DNA of 50,146 bases from Bizionia sp. (GTDB lineage: Bacteria > Bacteroidota > Bacteroidia > Flavobacteriales > Flavobacteriaceae), in contig JAHDHI010000033.1 in the NCBI GenBank assembly GCA_020631395.1, positions 1 to 50,146 on the forward strand. The letters run 5' to 3'. Shown piece after piece: positions 1 through 8,746 of the stretch. Position 1 is the first letter of the stretch, and every line of letters begins with the position of its first letter. The position numbers were made by a program, and so were the translations under genes. The notes under the pieces are model-generated. The model searched no databases and was not told where the DNA came from. It saw only the letters and a list, made by a program, of their open reading frames with translations.

Positions 1-81
1 AAACCTTTTTTATAAATTAGTAGCCTGATGTTGCACTTGTAACTTGAACCTAGGTTTTTATATTTTTATTTTTTGGAGGAG

Positions 82-89
82 CAAATATA
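82..89 (-). promoter_or_regulatory. possible -7 box for a gene left of the window
   Basis: On the minus strand this reads TATATTTG, a match to the Bacteroidota -7 consensus TAnnTTTG. Any gene it drives would start beyond the left edge, because there is no minus-strand ATG in bases 1-80. No well-spaced -33 TTG was found, so this is a weak call. Confidence 0.3.
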
Positions 90-169
90 TTGTAATTACA
101 TACAAGAGCTATTGCTTTTTCACTAAAACTTCTTGACGCCAAAAGAGGGTTAATAATTTAAAAATATTG

Positions 170-177
170 TAAATTTG
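170..177 (+). promoter_or_regulatory. -7 promoter box of fumC
   Basis: TAAATTTG matches the Bacteroidota sigma factor -7 consensus TAnnTTTG. Transcription would begin near 182-184, leaving a leader of about 20 nt before the fumC ATG at 202. There is no Shine-Dalgarno sequence, as is usual in this phylum. Confidence 0.65.
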
Positions 178-201
178 CAGCCTTAAATTAATCAATACGA
201 A

Positions 202-1599
202 ATGGATTATAGAATAGAAAAAGACACGATGGGAGAAGTTAAGGTCCCTGCCGACAAGCTTTGGGGAGCACAAACAGAGCGTTCCCGCAACAACTTTAAA
301 ATTGGTGCTGTAGCTTCTATGCCATTAGAAGTGGTATATGGGTTTGCATACTTGAAAAAAGCAGCTGCATTTACCAATTGTGAATTAGGCGTCTTACCTA
401 TAGAAAAGAGAGATTTAATCGCACAAGTTTGTGAAGAAATCCTTGAAGGCAAGCATGATGACCAATTTCCATTGGTGATTTGGCAAACTGGTTCTGGTAC
501 GCAAAGCAACATGAACGTCAATGAGGTTGTTGCAAATAGGGCTCACCAAATAGCTGGTCATAAAATTGGTGAGGGAGAAAAAACGATTCTGCCTAATGAT
601 GACGTCAACAAATCTCAATCCTCAAACGATACGTTTCCAACGGGAATGCACATAGCTGCCTACAAGAAGGTAGTAGAAAACACCATTCCTGGTGTTAAAC
701 AATTGAGAGATACCTTAAAAAAGAAGTCTGACACGTTCAAGAATGTCGTAAAGATTGGACGTACGCACTTAATGGATGCCACACCTCTTACCTTGGGTCA
801 AGAATTCTCTGGTTATGTATCTCAACTGGACCATGGACTCAAAGCCTTGGAGAACACTTTACCTCATCTAAGTGAAATCGCTTTGGGAGGAACTGCAGTT
901 GGAACAGGATTGAACACTCCAAAAGGATACTCAAAACGCGTAGCCGAATTTATAGCAGAGTTTACTGGACTTCCTTTTATTACTGCTCCTAACAAATTTG
1001 AAGCTTTGGCTGCACACGATGCCATTGTAGAAACACACGGGGCATTGAAACAATTGGCTGTTTCCTTGAACAAAATAGCAAATGACATCAGAATGATGGC
1101 CTCTGGACCTCGTTCTGGCATTGGAGAGATTGTAATTCCTGCAAATGAACCTGGAAGTTCCATCATGCCTGGAAAGGTTAATCCGACACAATGCGAAGCC
1201 TTGACTATGGTTTGTGCGCAAGTGATGGGTAATGATGTAGCCATAACCATTGGTGGTACTCAAGGACATTATGAACTTAATGTATTTAAACCAATGATGG
1301 CTGCCAACATTTTGCAATCTGCACAACTCATAGGTGATGCTTGTAGAAGTTTCGATGTCAATTGTGCTTCTGGAATAGAACCCAACCATGAAGTCATCAA
1401 AGAACTATTGAACAACTCTTTGATGCTCGTAACAGCATTAAATACCAAGATAGGGTATTACAAGGCAGCAGAAATTGCCAATACCGCACATAAAAATGGT
1501 ACGACTCTAAAAACTGAAGCCATCAACTTGGGCTACGTTACAGCCGAGGATTATGATCAATGGGTGAAACCTGAAGACATGGTTGGCAGTTTAAAATAA
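202..1599 (+). CDS. fumC: class II fumarate hydratase (fumarase C)
   Basis: Fumarase C interconverts fumarate and L-malate in the cytoplasmic TCA cycle; it is the iron-sulfur-free, homotetrameric class. The 465-residue protein has the normal family length. It carries the fumarase/aspartase signature [11 protein letters not shown] at about residues 318-328, [14 protein letters not shown] at about residues 96-109 and [12 protein letters not shown] at about 187-198, so all three conserved active-site regions are present. It is a single gene with its own -7 box and is closed by a strong hairpin. Argininosuccinate lyase or aspartase are relatives, but the signature context fits fumarase best. Confidence 0.97.
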   Translation: MDYRIEKDTMGEVKVPADKLWGAQTERSRNNFKIGAVASMPLEVVYGFAYLKKAAAFTNCELGVLPIEKRDLIAQVCEEILEGKHDDQFPLVIWQTGSGTQSNMNVNEVVANRAHQIAGHKIGEGEKTILPNDDVNKSQSSNDTFPTGMHIAAYKKVVENTIPGVKQLRDTLKKKSDTFKNVVKIGRTHLMDATPLTLGQEFSGYVSQLDHGLKALENTLPHLSEIALGGTAVGTGLNTPKGYSKRVAEFIAEFTGLPFITAPNKFEALAAHDAIVETHGALKQLAVSLNKIANDIRMMASGPRSGIGEIVIPANEPGSSIMPGKVNPTQCEALTMVCAQVMGNDVAITIGGTQGHYELNVFKPMMAANILQSAQLIGDACRSFDVNCASGIEPNHEVIKELLNNSLMLVTALNTKIGYYKAAEIANTAHKNGTTLKTEAINLGYVTAEDYDQWVKPEDMVGSLK

Positions 1600-1614
1600 T
1601 AAACATCTAAAATC

Positions 1615-1652
1615 AATAAAAAAGCTCAATCACAGTGATTGAGCTTTTTTTT
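1615..1652. terminator. bidirectional rho-independent terminator between fumC and the aldolase
   Basis: AGCTCAATCAC and GTGATTGAGCT form a nearly perfect stem (1623-1645). It is followed by eight T on the plus strand and preceded by an A-run that becomes a T-run on the minus strand. The two flanking genes converge here, so one hairpin can end both. Confidence 0.9.
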
Positions 1653-1668
1653 ATCGAGAAGTGGAAAC

Positions 1669-2322
1669 TTAGTTTCCTTTTTTATAATCTTCCAAAAACT
1701 TGGCCAAACCGATGTCCGTCAATGGATGTTTTAACAAACCTTCGATGGAACTCAAAGGTCCAGTCATGACATCTGCTCCTAATTTCGCACAATCTATAAC
1801 GTGCATAGTATGACGTACGGATGCTGCCAAGATTTGAGTTTCGAAAGCATAGTTGTCGTATATATGCCTTATCTCTGCTATAAGGTTTAAACCATCGGTG
1901 GAAATGTCATCCAAACGACCAATGAAAGGAGATACATACGTTGCTCCTGCCTTCGCAGCCAACAATGCTTGCCCAGGAGAGAATACCAAGGTAACATTCG
2001 TTTTTATTCCTTTGTCACTAAAGTACTTGCACGCTTTCACACCATCTTTGATCATTGGCAGTTTCACCACGATTTGTTCATGCAATTCAGCTAAAGCTTC
2101 TCCTTCCCTTACCATTCCTTCATAATCCGTGGCAATGACTTCCGCACTTACATCTCCATTCACAATGTTGCAGATGTCCACATAGTGCTTTAAGATCTTA
2201 TCGTGCCCCGTAATGCCTTCCTTTGCCATCAATGAAGGATTTGTGGTAACTCCATCCAAGATACCTAAATCCTGTGCTTCTTTAATTTGAGCTAAATTTG
2301 CTGTATCAATAAAAAATTTCAT
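1669..2322 (-). CDS. transaldolase / fructose-6-phosphate aldolase family protein
   Basis: A 217-residue TIM-barrel aldolase of the short transaldolase class (FSA/TalC type). It cleaves or transfers three-carbon dihydroxyacetone units in the pentose phosphate pathway. The N-terminus [10 protein letters not shown], the TTNPSL motif at residues 26-31 and the Schiff-base lysine in VVKLPM (K87) are all visible. These short proteins act either as true transaldolases or as fructose-6-phosphate aldolases, and sequence inspection alone does not settle which. The gene converges on fumC and shares its terminator. The start ATG is clear. Confidence 0.93.
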   Translation of the reverse strand: MKFFIDTANLAQIKEAQDLGILDGVTTNPSLMAKEGITGHDKILKHYVDICNIVNGDVSAEVIATDYEGMVREGEALAELHEQIVVKLPMIKDGVKACKYFSDKGIKTNVTLVFSPGQALLAAKAGATYVSPFIGRLDDISTDGLNLIAEIRHIYDNYAFETQILAASVRHTMHVIDCAKLGADVMTGPLSSIEGLLKHPLTDIGLAKFLEDYKKGN

Positions 2323-2393
2323 AAAATTAGTTTTACAATCCTCTAAAAGAGAGAACCTTATTTATATTTAGTTGTGTTTCTTCAAATCTTGTG

Positions 2394-2401
2394 CGAATTT
2401 A
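2394..2401 (-). promoter_or_regulatory. possible -7 box of the aldolase gene
   Basis: The minus strand reads TAAATTCG, one mismatch from TAnnTTTG. It would give a leader of about 65 nt before the ATG at 2322. No better box lies in the intergenic space. Confidence 0.35.
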
Positions 2402-2465
2402 CGATATTAGAAAAGTTTTCAATTAAAAATAACCTGAAATAATATCAACAAACTCCATTTTTCAG

Positions 2466-3269
2466 TTATAGGTTATAGTGATTCAACAACATCTTCTCAT
2501 ATACCTTGTCTGGCAATATAAACTTTAGAACAATTGAAAATTTTTGCATGAAAGCTCCAACCTTATAATGAATTTTTGGTTTTTTTGCATTTATTACCTT
2601 GAAGACCATCTTTGCCATTTCAATGGGGTCGCTACCACCATCTACGTGCTCGTCAATATCCTTTAAGATGCTACCGTACGGCTTGGCATATGGTGAATTC
2701 TCTTTTACAGGCGAATGAAAACGTCCAGCAGCTATGTTCGTTGCGAAATCACCAGGGGCAATATTCGTCATTTTGACATTGAAGTCTTTGATTTCCATTC
2801 TAAAAGCTTCGGTTATGAGCTCCAAAGCTCCTTTGCTCGCACTATAAATCCCTCTATATGGCAAGCCCATATATCCAGCAATTGAAGTTATATTTATGAT
2901 CAATCCATCATTTTGTTTTCGCATTTGCGGCAAAACTGCTTTTATGACATTGATCGGACCAAAGAAGTTGGTATCGAAGTTATGTTGTATTTGTTCTTCT
3001 GGTATTTCTTCTATGGGACCAGTAATGCCTACGCCTGCATTGTTTATCACGACATCCAGCCTACCTTCAGTGGCAATTACCTTGTTCACAGCTTCATTGA
3101 TGGATTTTACGTTCTTTACATCTAAAGCCATTATAGGAAACACACTGTTTCCATAACGCTCCGGGTTACGACTTGTTCCATAAACTTTAAATCCTTTCTC
3201 TGTTAAAAATTCTCCCATGGACTTTCCGATTCCGGAAGAACCACCAGTAATCAATATAACTTTGGACAT
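2466..3269 (-). CDS. short-chain dehydrogenase/reductase (SDR), NAD(P)-dependent
   Basis: A 267-residue classical SDR oxidoreductase. The cofactor motif GGSSGIG lies at residues 9-15, NNAG at 76-79, and the catalytic Ser129, Tyr142 and Lys146 (YSASK) are in place, so the protein should be active. The substrate cannot be inferred; the C-terminal segment with HYKVGAFMQKFSIVLKFILP resembles SDRs acting on lipids or hydrophobic substrates, which is only a hint. An in-frame TTG four codons upstream (3281) extends the frame, but the ATG at 3269 followed by SKVILITGG is the natural start. The gene is separate from the aldolase. Confidence 0.9.
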   Translation of the reverse strand: MSKVILITGGSSGIGKSMGEFLTEKGFKVYGTSRNPERYGNSVFPIMALDVKNVKSINEAVNKVIATEGRLDVVINNAGVGITGPIEEIPEEQIQHNFDTNFFGPINVIKAVLPQMRKQNDGLIINITSIAGYMGLPYRGIYSASKGALELITEAFRMEIKDFNVKMTNIAPGDFATNIAAGRFHSPVKENSPYAKPYGSILKDIDEHVDGGSDPIEMAKMVFKVINAKKPKIHYKVGAFMQKFSIVLKFILPDKVYEKMLLNHYNL

Positions 3270-3333
3270 AATACTAAGCAATCAATAATTAAACTGTAAA
3301 ATTAACGATGAATTTGTTTAAAATGACATAAAA

Positions 3334-3370
3334 CAAAAAAGATTTGTTGGTAGCTTTACCAACAAATCTT
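3334..3370 (-). terminator. rho-independent terminator of the SRP RNA gene
   Basis: The arms GATTTGTTGGTA (3341-3352) and TACCAACAAATC (3357-3368) form a 12-bp stem with a 4-nt loop. On the minus strand the stem is followed by a T-run (the plus-strand A-run at 3334-3340), so it ends minus-strand transcripts, here the SRP RNA about 60 nt upstream. Confidence 0.85.
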
Positions 3371-3428
3371 CTTTTATTATTTGATAGATTTCATATTCTA
3401 TAAAATCTGAATGTAATGCATAAAAAAA

Positions 3429-3522
3429 GGCAAGCTACCTACATCACACCGCTACGACCATCTACCTTTGCTTCGTTCCCGACCTGGAGGATTCAACAGG
3501 AGCTGGTTGTGTAGGACTTGCC
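3429..3522 (-). ncRNA. ffs: signal recognition particle RNA, small bacterial type
   Basis: The 4.5S-like SRP RNA scaffolds Ffh for co-translational membrane targeting. On the minus strand the conserved domain IV core is recognisable: CCAGGTCGGGAACGAAGCA followed by AGGTAGATG, matching the asymmetric loop and tetraloop region of bacterial SRP RNA. The ends pair (GGCAAG at the 5' end with CTTGCC at the 3' end), giving a rod-shaped RNA of about 94 nt. The gene has its own promoter at 3527-3556 and a terminator at 3334-3370. The ends are set by the pairing and by the expected start point and could be off by a few nt. Confidence 0.93.
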
Positions 3523-3526
3523 GCTG

Positions 3527-3556
3527 CAAAGATACAATCTTTTAATTTTATCGCAA
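3527..3556 (-). promoter_or_regulatory. promoter of the SRP RNA gene
   Basis: On the minus strand the -7 box TATCTTTG (3527-3534) and a -33 TTG (3554-3556) are separated by 19 nt, the best-spaced Bacteroidota promoter in the window. Transcription is predicted to start near 3522, where the terminal SRP RNA pairing begins. Confidence 0.85.
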
Positions 3557-3604
3557 TGATTTTTTAAACTGAATTTTAATAAATATCTTGCTTCAAATTA
3601 TAAA

Positions 3605-4645
3605 ATGAAAATGAAAACATTTAAAGTACTTACAGTCATATTTTTAGGAGCATTGGTTATTGGGTGCGGTAGTAACTCTGGCAAGAAAAAAAACAACTTT
3701 TCCATTGAAACCAATGCGACAAACAACTCCATTTCCATAAATGAGACCTTGAAATTGTCACTAAAAAACCCTAAAAAGCTTGAAATAACATCTGTTTCCT
3801 ACTCTTTGAATGGACAAACGATAGACAAAGAAACCAATCTAACCGATTTCAAGTTGGGAACTCATACCATTGAAGCCGTAGTGCAGTATGATGGTGAAAC
3901 CGAAAAAGCCTCTCAAAACATCTCCATACTAAACAATGCCAAACCCAAAGTGTTTACCTATGAAATTATAAACACCTACCCACATGACATAAAATCCTAT
4001 ACGCAAGGTTTGGAGTTTCACAATGGAGAACTTTATGAAAGTACTGGACAATATGGAGAGTCCAAACTTAGGAAGGTAAATTACAAGGATGCAGAAGTAT
4101 TGAAGAATGTTGATTTGGCCAAAGAATACTTTGGTGAAGGTTTGACTATTTTGAATGGCAACATCTATCAATTGACATGGAAAAAAGGCAAAGGCTTCGT
4201 ATACAATGCGGATACCTTTGAGCGCACAAGCAGTTTCAGATATGGCGAAAGCAAAGAAGGTTGGGGCATTTGCAATGACAAAAAAACTCTTTACAAGAGT
4301 GATGGCACAGAAAAAATATGGACTTTGAACCCAGAAACCCTAGTCGAAGAGGGCAACATACAAGTATTTACCAACAAAGGTAAAATTGGACAATTGAATG
4401 AATTGGAATGGATCAATGGAAAAATCTACGCCAACATCTATCAAAAAAATGGAGTAGTCATCATCAACCCTAAAAATGGAGCTACCGAAGCCGTCATTGA
4501 CTTTTCCCCATTGAAAGACAAAGTAACACAACATGAAGGTCTGGATGTTTTAAATGGTATCGCCTACAACCCGGACACACAAACCATCTTTGTTACAGGG
4601 AAACGTTGGGACAAATTGTTCGAGGTTAAAATAATTGAAAAGTAA
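3605..4645 (+). CDS. glutaminyl-peptide cyclotransferase, lipoprotein
   Basis: A 346-residue plant-type glutamine cyclotransferase, a beta-propeller enzyme that converts N-terminal glutamine to pyroglutamate. The signal peptide ends in a lipobox (LVIGC, Cys at about residue 21), so the protein is exported and lipid-anchored. Residues 25-110 form a small beta-sandwich-like region, and the enzyme domain begins around residue 117 with the typical TYPHDIKSYTQGLEF and ESTGQYGESKLRKV segments. In Bacteroidota, many secreted proteins begin with Gln after signal cleavage, so a periplasmic role in capping them is plausible. It stands alone; the SRP gene is divergent. Confidence 0.93.
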   Translation: MKMKTFKVLTVIFLGALVIGCGSNSGKKKNNFSIETNATNNSISINETLKLSLKNPKKLEITSVSYSLNGQTIDKETNLTDFKLGTHTIEAVVQYDGETEKASQNISILNNAKPKVFTYEIINTYPHDIKSYTQGLEFHNGELYESTGQYGESKLRKVNYKDAEVLKNVDLAKEYFGEGLTILNGNIYQLTWKKGKGFVYNADTFERTSSFRYGESKEGWGICNDKKTLYKSDGTEKIWTLNPETLVEEGNIQVFTNKGKIGQLNELEWINGKIYANIYQKNGVVIINPKNGATEAVIDFSPLKDKVTQHEGLDVLNGIAYNPDTQTIFVTGKRWDKLFEVKIIEK

Positions 4646-4718
4646 CCTTCACCCTCAATTAAGCCCATTTTACTCATTATTGGTTTCGTCCAACATTATT
4701 CTTTTGGTTCTTTGAACC

Positions 4719-5601
4719 ATGAGAAAAACCATACGCGTATCCATTCCAAAACCTTGTCATGAAAATTGGAACTCCATGTCTCCAAAAGACAAAGGGCGTC
4801 ATTGCAATGTTTGTGAAAAGACAGTATTCGACTTTACCAACAAGACCGATGAATACATTGTAAAAACCTTTGAGCAAAACCACAATATTTGCGCTCGTCT
4901 TAAAAACATTCAATTGGATCGAGAATTAGCATATAGCAGGAAGGACAGGAACGACTATCTATCCCATGCCGCTTCCAGCTTATTAGTTTTTTTGACAATG
5001 GGTCTTCATATTGGTTTTGCTCAAGACAACCCCAAACCAGTTATAGAAACCGTGACCATTCCAAATCTAATAAAGGAAAAAGTAGTTAGTACACTCCACA
5101 TTAAAGGAAAAACCGATTTCTAGGACTGTACTAGACGAAAACGACATTCCTATGCCAAACGTAAACGTTCTATTGGGAGAAACAACCATTGAAACCAATA
5201 CTGATTTTAATGGCTATTTTGAATTGAAAGTCAAAATGAATGACACTCTCACTTTCAAGCAAGTAGAATACAACTCCAAAGAAATAACTATCACCAAAGA
5301 TTCACAATACTACCTTACTTTAAAGATGGATTTAGATGTTCAATATGATTTGTTTGTAGTCGGTTTGGTTGCTACCGATTCCGATTACATACACAGAAAG
5401 ACGCCAGAAGAAATCAAGGAAGAAGAGCGAATTGAAACCATAAGGAAGCAAAACCGAAAAGTGTTTTACAAAAGATTGTTCAAAAAAAGACTAGAAACTC
5501 AAAGAGCGAGAAGAAAACAAATTAAAAATGGAAAAATAGAACGTACTAAAATAGGAAAGCTACTTTATGTGGCTACAAATATTTTTAGAAAGCGAAAATA
5601 A
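4719..5601 (+). pseudogene. CarboxypepD_reg-like domain protein, split by a +1 frameshift
   Basis: Two reading frames together make one recognisable protein. The first (4719-5123) has an N-terminal cysteine module (PCHENWN, then CNVCEKTVFDFT), a membrane segment around residues 85-105 and ends at TLHIKGK followed by a stop. The second frame continues from about 5113 with ISRTVLDENDIPMPNVNV, the usual start of a carboxypeptidase-regulatory-like beta-sandwich, and ends in a basic tail at 5601. Removing one A from the A-run at 5108-5112 fuses the frames into a protein of about 293 residues. This may be a true frameshift mutation or a sequencing error. The function is unknown; relatives are envelope proteins of Bacteroidota. 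The next gene encodes a related domain. Confidence 0.8.
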
Positions 5602-5699
5602 TCTTTAGACAAAATTTGGGGTTATTGTCAATGTTAAGAATACTTTAAAACTGCTGTTAAAGTCTCTTAACAACTATATTTTTGAGCTATGAAATCCAT

Positions 5700-5707
5700 T
5701 ACATTTG
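5700..5707 (+). promoter_or_regulatory. candidate -7 box upstream of the 5733 gene
   Basis: TACATTTG fits TAnnTTTG and would start transcription near 5713, 20 nt before the GTG at 5733. A second match (TATTTTTG, 5677-5684) lies just upstream, so which one is used is uncertain. Confidence 0.45.
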
Positions 5708-5732
5708 GCATTGACCATAACCGATGTAGCCA

Positions 5733-6491
5733 GTGCAAAAAACACTACCCATCCTTTTTATGTTGCTCGCCTATGCATTTACGGCATCGTCACAAACCAT
5801 AAATGGTAGGATATATGACGCCAAAGCCAAGGTGAAGAACATCAAGATATCCAATATCTCAAAAAAAAATGCCACCTATTCGGATGACGAAGGCTTTTTT
5901 TCAATAATTGCAGAAGTAGGAGATTCCTTGACTTTCAGTTCACTCTTCTACAAGGAGCAAAACCTTGTGATCACAGAAAACCATCTTGACGACTCCATAG
6001 TGATAGAGTTGAAGGAACTTACCAATGCATTGGATGAAATCACCTTGAAAAGCACACCCAAAGAAAAAGGATTTGAAATTGTGAAGTACCAAGCCAATTT
6101 AGGGGAGCAAATAAAAAATGACATTAAAAACAATCCGCACCTATACAACAAGCCTCCTAACGGAAACTTGGACTTCATAAAGATCATTGGACTTATCGGA
6201 AAACTCTTCAAAAACAAGAAGAGGGATGACGATGTCATTAAAAAAGCCTCCTACGAGGATTTCGTAGCACTGTTCGAAAAAGATGCTTTCTTCAACACGA
6301 GACTTCTTGTCAACGATTTATATATCTCGGACGAACATAAATATTTGTTTTTCGAATACTGCGAGGTCAAACAAATCGACAATGAACTGTTAACCGAAGG
6401 CAATCAAGTACTTCTATTGGACAAATTATTTGCATATAGCAAAGAATTTCTATTGCTCATTGAGAATTACAAAAAGGAAAAGCAAAACTGA
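5733..6491 (+). CDS. secreted CarboxypepD_reg-like domain protein
   Basis: A 252-residue protein beginning with GTG. Residues 1-20 form a signal peptide ending ASSQ. Residues 22-100 form one carboxypeptidase-regulatory-like beta-sandwich (TINGRIYDAKAKVKNIKISN, then SDDEGFFSI and GDSLTFSS). The remaining 150 residues are helical and charged with no motif I recognise. This domain usually sits at the N-terminus of TonB-dependent receptors or surface proteins; here there is no barrel, so it is probably a periplasmic or surface-associated accessory protein. An ATG at 5689 is in another frame and runs only 36 codons. The ATG at 5760 would destroy the signal peptide, so GTG is preferred. Confidence 0.75.
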   Translation: MQKTLPILFMLLAYAFTASSQTINGRIYDAKAKVKNIKISNISKKNATYSDDEGFFSIIAEVGDSLTFSSLFYKEQNLVITENHLDDSIVIELKELTNALDEITLKSTPKEKGFEIVKYQANLGEQIKNDIKNNPHLYNKPPNGNLDFIKIIGLIGKLFKNKKRDDDVIKKASYEDFVALFEKDAFFNTRLLVNDLYISDEHKYLFFEYCEVKQIDNELLTEGNQVLLLDKLFAYSKEFLLLIENYKKEKQN

Positions 6492-6620
6492 AGCTTTCAA
6501 AAAATTAATATGGCAATCCATACTAAAACATAATTTCAAAAGTTATATTTTTATCGTTTGAAAACAAATGACCTATTTTCTCAAGAATTGGAAATACGGC
6601 ATAAAATGCAATACTATCAT

Positions 6621-8195
6621 ATGAAACGTACGCTATACTTTATTATTTGTTTTGGTTTTCTTTTACTTTGGAGTTCTTGTAGAAAAGATTTCGAATTCTC
6701 TCCTAGTTCTGGTAATTTGGAATTCTCCAAAGACATCGTTTATTTGGATACCGTCTTTACAAACATTGGGTCAAGCACATACAACCTAAAGGTCTATAAT
6801 CGCAGTGACGAAGACATTACCATTCCTTCTGTTGGGTTAAGTAGAGGGGAAGGTTCAAATTATAGACTGAACATAGATGGAAATGCAGGAAAGCTATTTA
6901 CAAATGTTGAAATTTTGGCAAAGGACAGCTTATTCGTATTCGTGGAAACAACAGTAGACATTGAAGACGAAACTACATTGGAAAATCAATTTCTATATAC
7001 AGACAAAATAGAATTTGATTCTGGTGCCAACTTACAAAATGTGGAGTTGGTTACTTTGGTGAAAAATGCCATTTTCATCTATCCAGACAGAGACAATACC
7101 ACTGGAATAATAGAAACATTGACATTGACTGTAAATGGTGAACAAATAGAAACCGAGATACAAGGTCGTGAACTATTGCCCGAAGAGTTGACCTTTACAA
7201 ACGAAATCCCATATGTAATCTATGGCTATGCGGCAGTACCTAGTGGGGAAACATTAACCGTTGATGCTGGAGCTCGCGTTCATTTCCATGCCAATTCCGG
7301 ACTTTTGGTCTCTGAGGCTGCCTCTTTGCATGTCAATGGGCAATTGAGCACGGATCCAGAGCTTATGGAAAACGAAGTCATTTTTGAAGGCGATCGCTTA
7401 GAACCCGGTTTTGCAGAAATTCCAGGACAATGGGGAACCATTTGGTTGTTTGAAAACAGTGAAAATAACATTATAGAACATGCTACCATAAAAAATGCCA
7501 CGGTAGGAATATTAAGCGATGCCAATGCAGATACACCAACCGATAAACTAACCATTGAAAACACACAAATCTACAATTCCAGCAATTATGGGATTTTGGG
7601 TAGAAACACGTCCATAAATGCAAAAAACCTAGTAATAAACAATTCTGGACAAGTATCCTTTGCCGCTACCTTGGGAGGCAAGTACAACGTGACACATTCC
7701 ACCATTGCCAATTATTGGAATAACAGTTTTAGACAATTCCCTGCCCTATTGATAAACAATTTCATCGTTGATGGAAATGGTACAGCATTGTTGACCGATC
7801 TGACCGAGGCAAATTTCAACAACTGCATAATCTATGGCAATGACAATCCAGAATTCTTGTTGGACGAGCTTCAAGACGACGACAATACCACTCCTCCCCT
7901 AGCCTTCAATTTCAAGTTTACCAATTGTTTGATTCGATTCCAAGACAACAACGACGATTTCAACGGAGCCAATTACGATTTAGACAATGAAGACTTGTAT
8001 TTCAATAACATCTTCAATGGCGATCCAAACTTCAGGGATTCTAGTGAAAATGATTTGATCATAGGGGAATCCTCCTCGGCCAAAGAACAAGGTGATCCTT
8101 CTTTTGTAAGTCAAATCCCTTCAGACATACTAGGAGTCAATAGGCCAACGTCCCCGAAGCCGGACATAGGAGCCTACCAACATACTACTTTCTAA
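6621..8195 (+). CDS. lipoprotein with right-handed parallel beta-helix domain
   Basis: The chosen ATG gives a 524-residue precursor with a type II signal peptide (FLLLWSSC, Cys at residue 20). The frame runs upstream to a TTG at 6558, but that would bury the signal peptide. Residues 30-190 look like a beta-sandwich. Residues 210-440 carry repeated short strands with Asn/Ile ladders (for example NIIEHATIKNATVGIL, LTIENTQIYNSSNYGIL) typical of a parallel beta-helix. The C-terminus PKPDIGAYQ is the usual ending of Bacteroidota beta-helix surface proteins. No catalytic residues were identified, so it may bind rather than cleave polysaccharide. Location: outer-membrane lipoprotein by inference. 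Confidence 0.85.
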   Translation: MKRTLYFIICFGFLLLWSSCRKDFEFSPSSGNLEFSKDIVYLDTVFTNIGSSTYNLKVYNRSDEDITIPSVGLSRGEGSNYRLNIDGNAGKLFTNVEILAKDSLFVFVETTVDIEDETTLENQFLYTDKIEFDSGANLQNVELVTLVKNAIFIYPDRDNTTGIIETLTLTVNGEQIETEIQGRELLPEELTFTNEIPYVIYGYAAVPSGETLTVDAGARVHFHANSGLLVSEAASLHVNGQLSTDPELMENEVIFEGDRLEPGFAEIPGQWGTIWLFENSENNIIEHATIKNATVGILSDANADTPTDKLTIENTQIYNSSNYGILGRNTSINAKNLVINNSGQVSFAATLGGKYNVTHSTIANYWNNSFRQFPALLINNFIVDGNGTALLTDLTEANFNNCIIYGNDNPEFLLDELQDDDNTTPPLAFNFKFTNCLIRFQDNNDDFNGANYDLDNEDLYFNNIFNGDPNFRDSSENDLIIGESSSAKEQGDPSFVSQIPSDILGVNRPTSPKPDIGAYQHTTF

Positions 8196-8287
8196 CAAAG
8201 ACAACGATTCAAGGATTAACAACTAATTAACAACAAGTTACATTAATAAGTCTTAATTTTCGTCGATTAACATTAAAGCCATTCCCG

Positions 8288-8731
8288 ATGAAATCATTAT
8301 TGACCATTGTTTTGACCTGTCTCGTCATTAATTTAAACCATTCCCAAACTGAAACTGCTAAGGATGGAGTAATAAAAGCTTGCTCCAATTACATCGAAGG
8401 ATTCTATGAAGGTGACACTGACAAATTAGAAGCCAGCTTGCAACCCACGCTCAATAAATTTGGTTTCTGGAAAGACAAGAATACAGGAGAATACCAACAA
8501 CAAGACCACATGTCCTATGACAAGGCCATTGCCTATGCCAAACGTGTTTTGAAAAGTAAGAACTTTGCCAAGAAAGATGCTCCAAAAAAAATAGAGGTAT
8601 TGGACCTTGGCAATAGCATAGCTTCTGCCAAGATAACGGCCTGGTGGGGCATCGATTACATTCTACTTTCGAAAAGAGGCGATAAATGGATGATAGAACA
8701 AGTATTATGGGAAGGTCCTTTGGAAAAGTGA
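8288..8731 (+). CDS. secreted lumazine-binding-like (NTF2-fold) protein
   Basis: A 147-residue protein with a signal peptide (MKSLLTIVLTCLVINLNHSQ). The remainder fits the Lumazine_bd_2/NTF2-like fold: CSNYIEGFYEGDTDKLEASLQPTL early, KIEVLDLGNSIASAKITAWW in the middle, and the terminal LLSKRGDKWMIEQVLW. Proteins of this family are common in flavobacteria as small exported proteins without an assigned reaction. It is followed by a convergent gene with only 15 nt between. The family call comes from pattern memory, and no active site can be named. Confidence 0.8.
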   Translation: MKSLLTIVLTCLVINLNHSQTETAKDGVIKACSNYIEGFYEGDTDKLEASLQPTLNKFGFWKDKNTGEYQQQDHMSYDKAIAYAKRVLKSKNFAKKDAPKKIEVLDLGNSIASAKITAWWGIDYILLSKRGDKWMIEQVLWEGPLEK

Positions 8732-8746
8732 CATTGAATCTTCAAA

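Noticed and set aside
931-1389. 152-codon frame on the minus strand inside fumC
   Set aside because: It is entirely opposite a conserved enzyme gene, has no promoter box or family match, and its composition follows the fumC codons.
5689-5799. ATG-started frame (36 codons) upstream of the 5733 gene
   Set aside because: It is in a different frame, has no family features and overlaps the signal-peptide start of a better gene.
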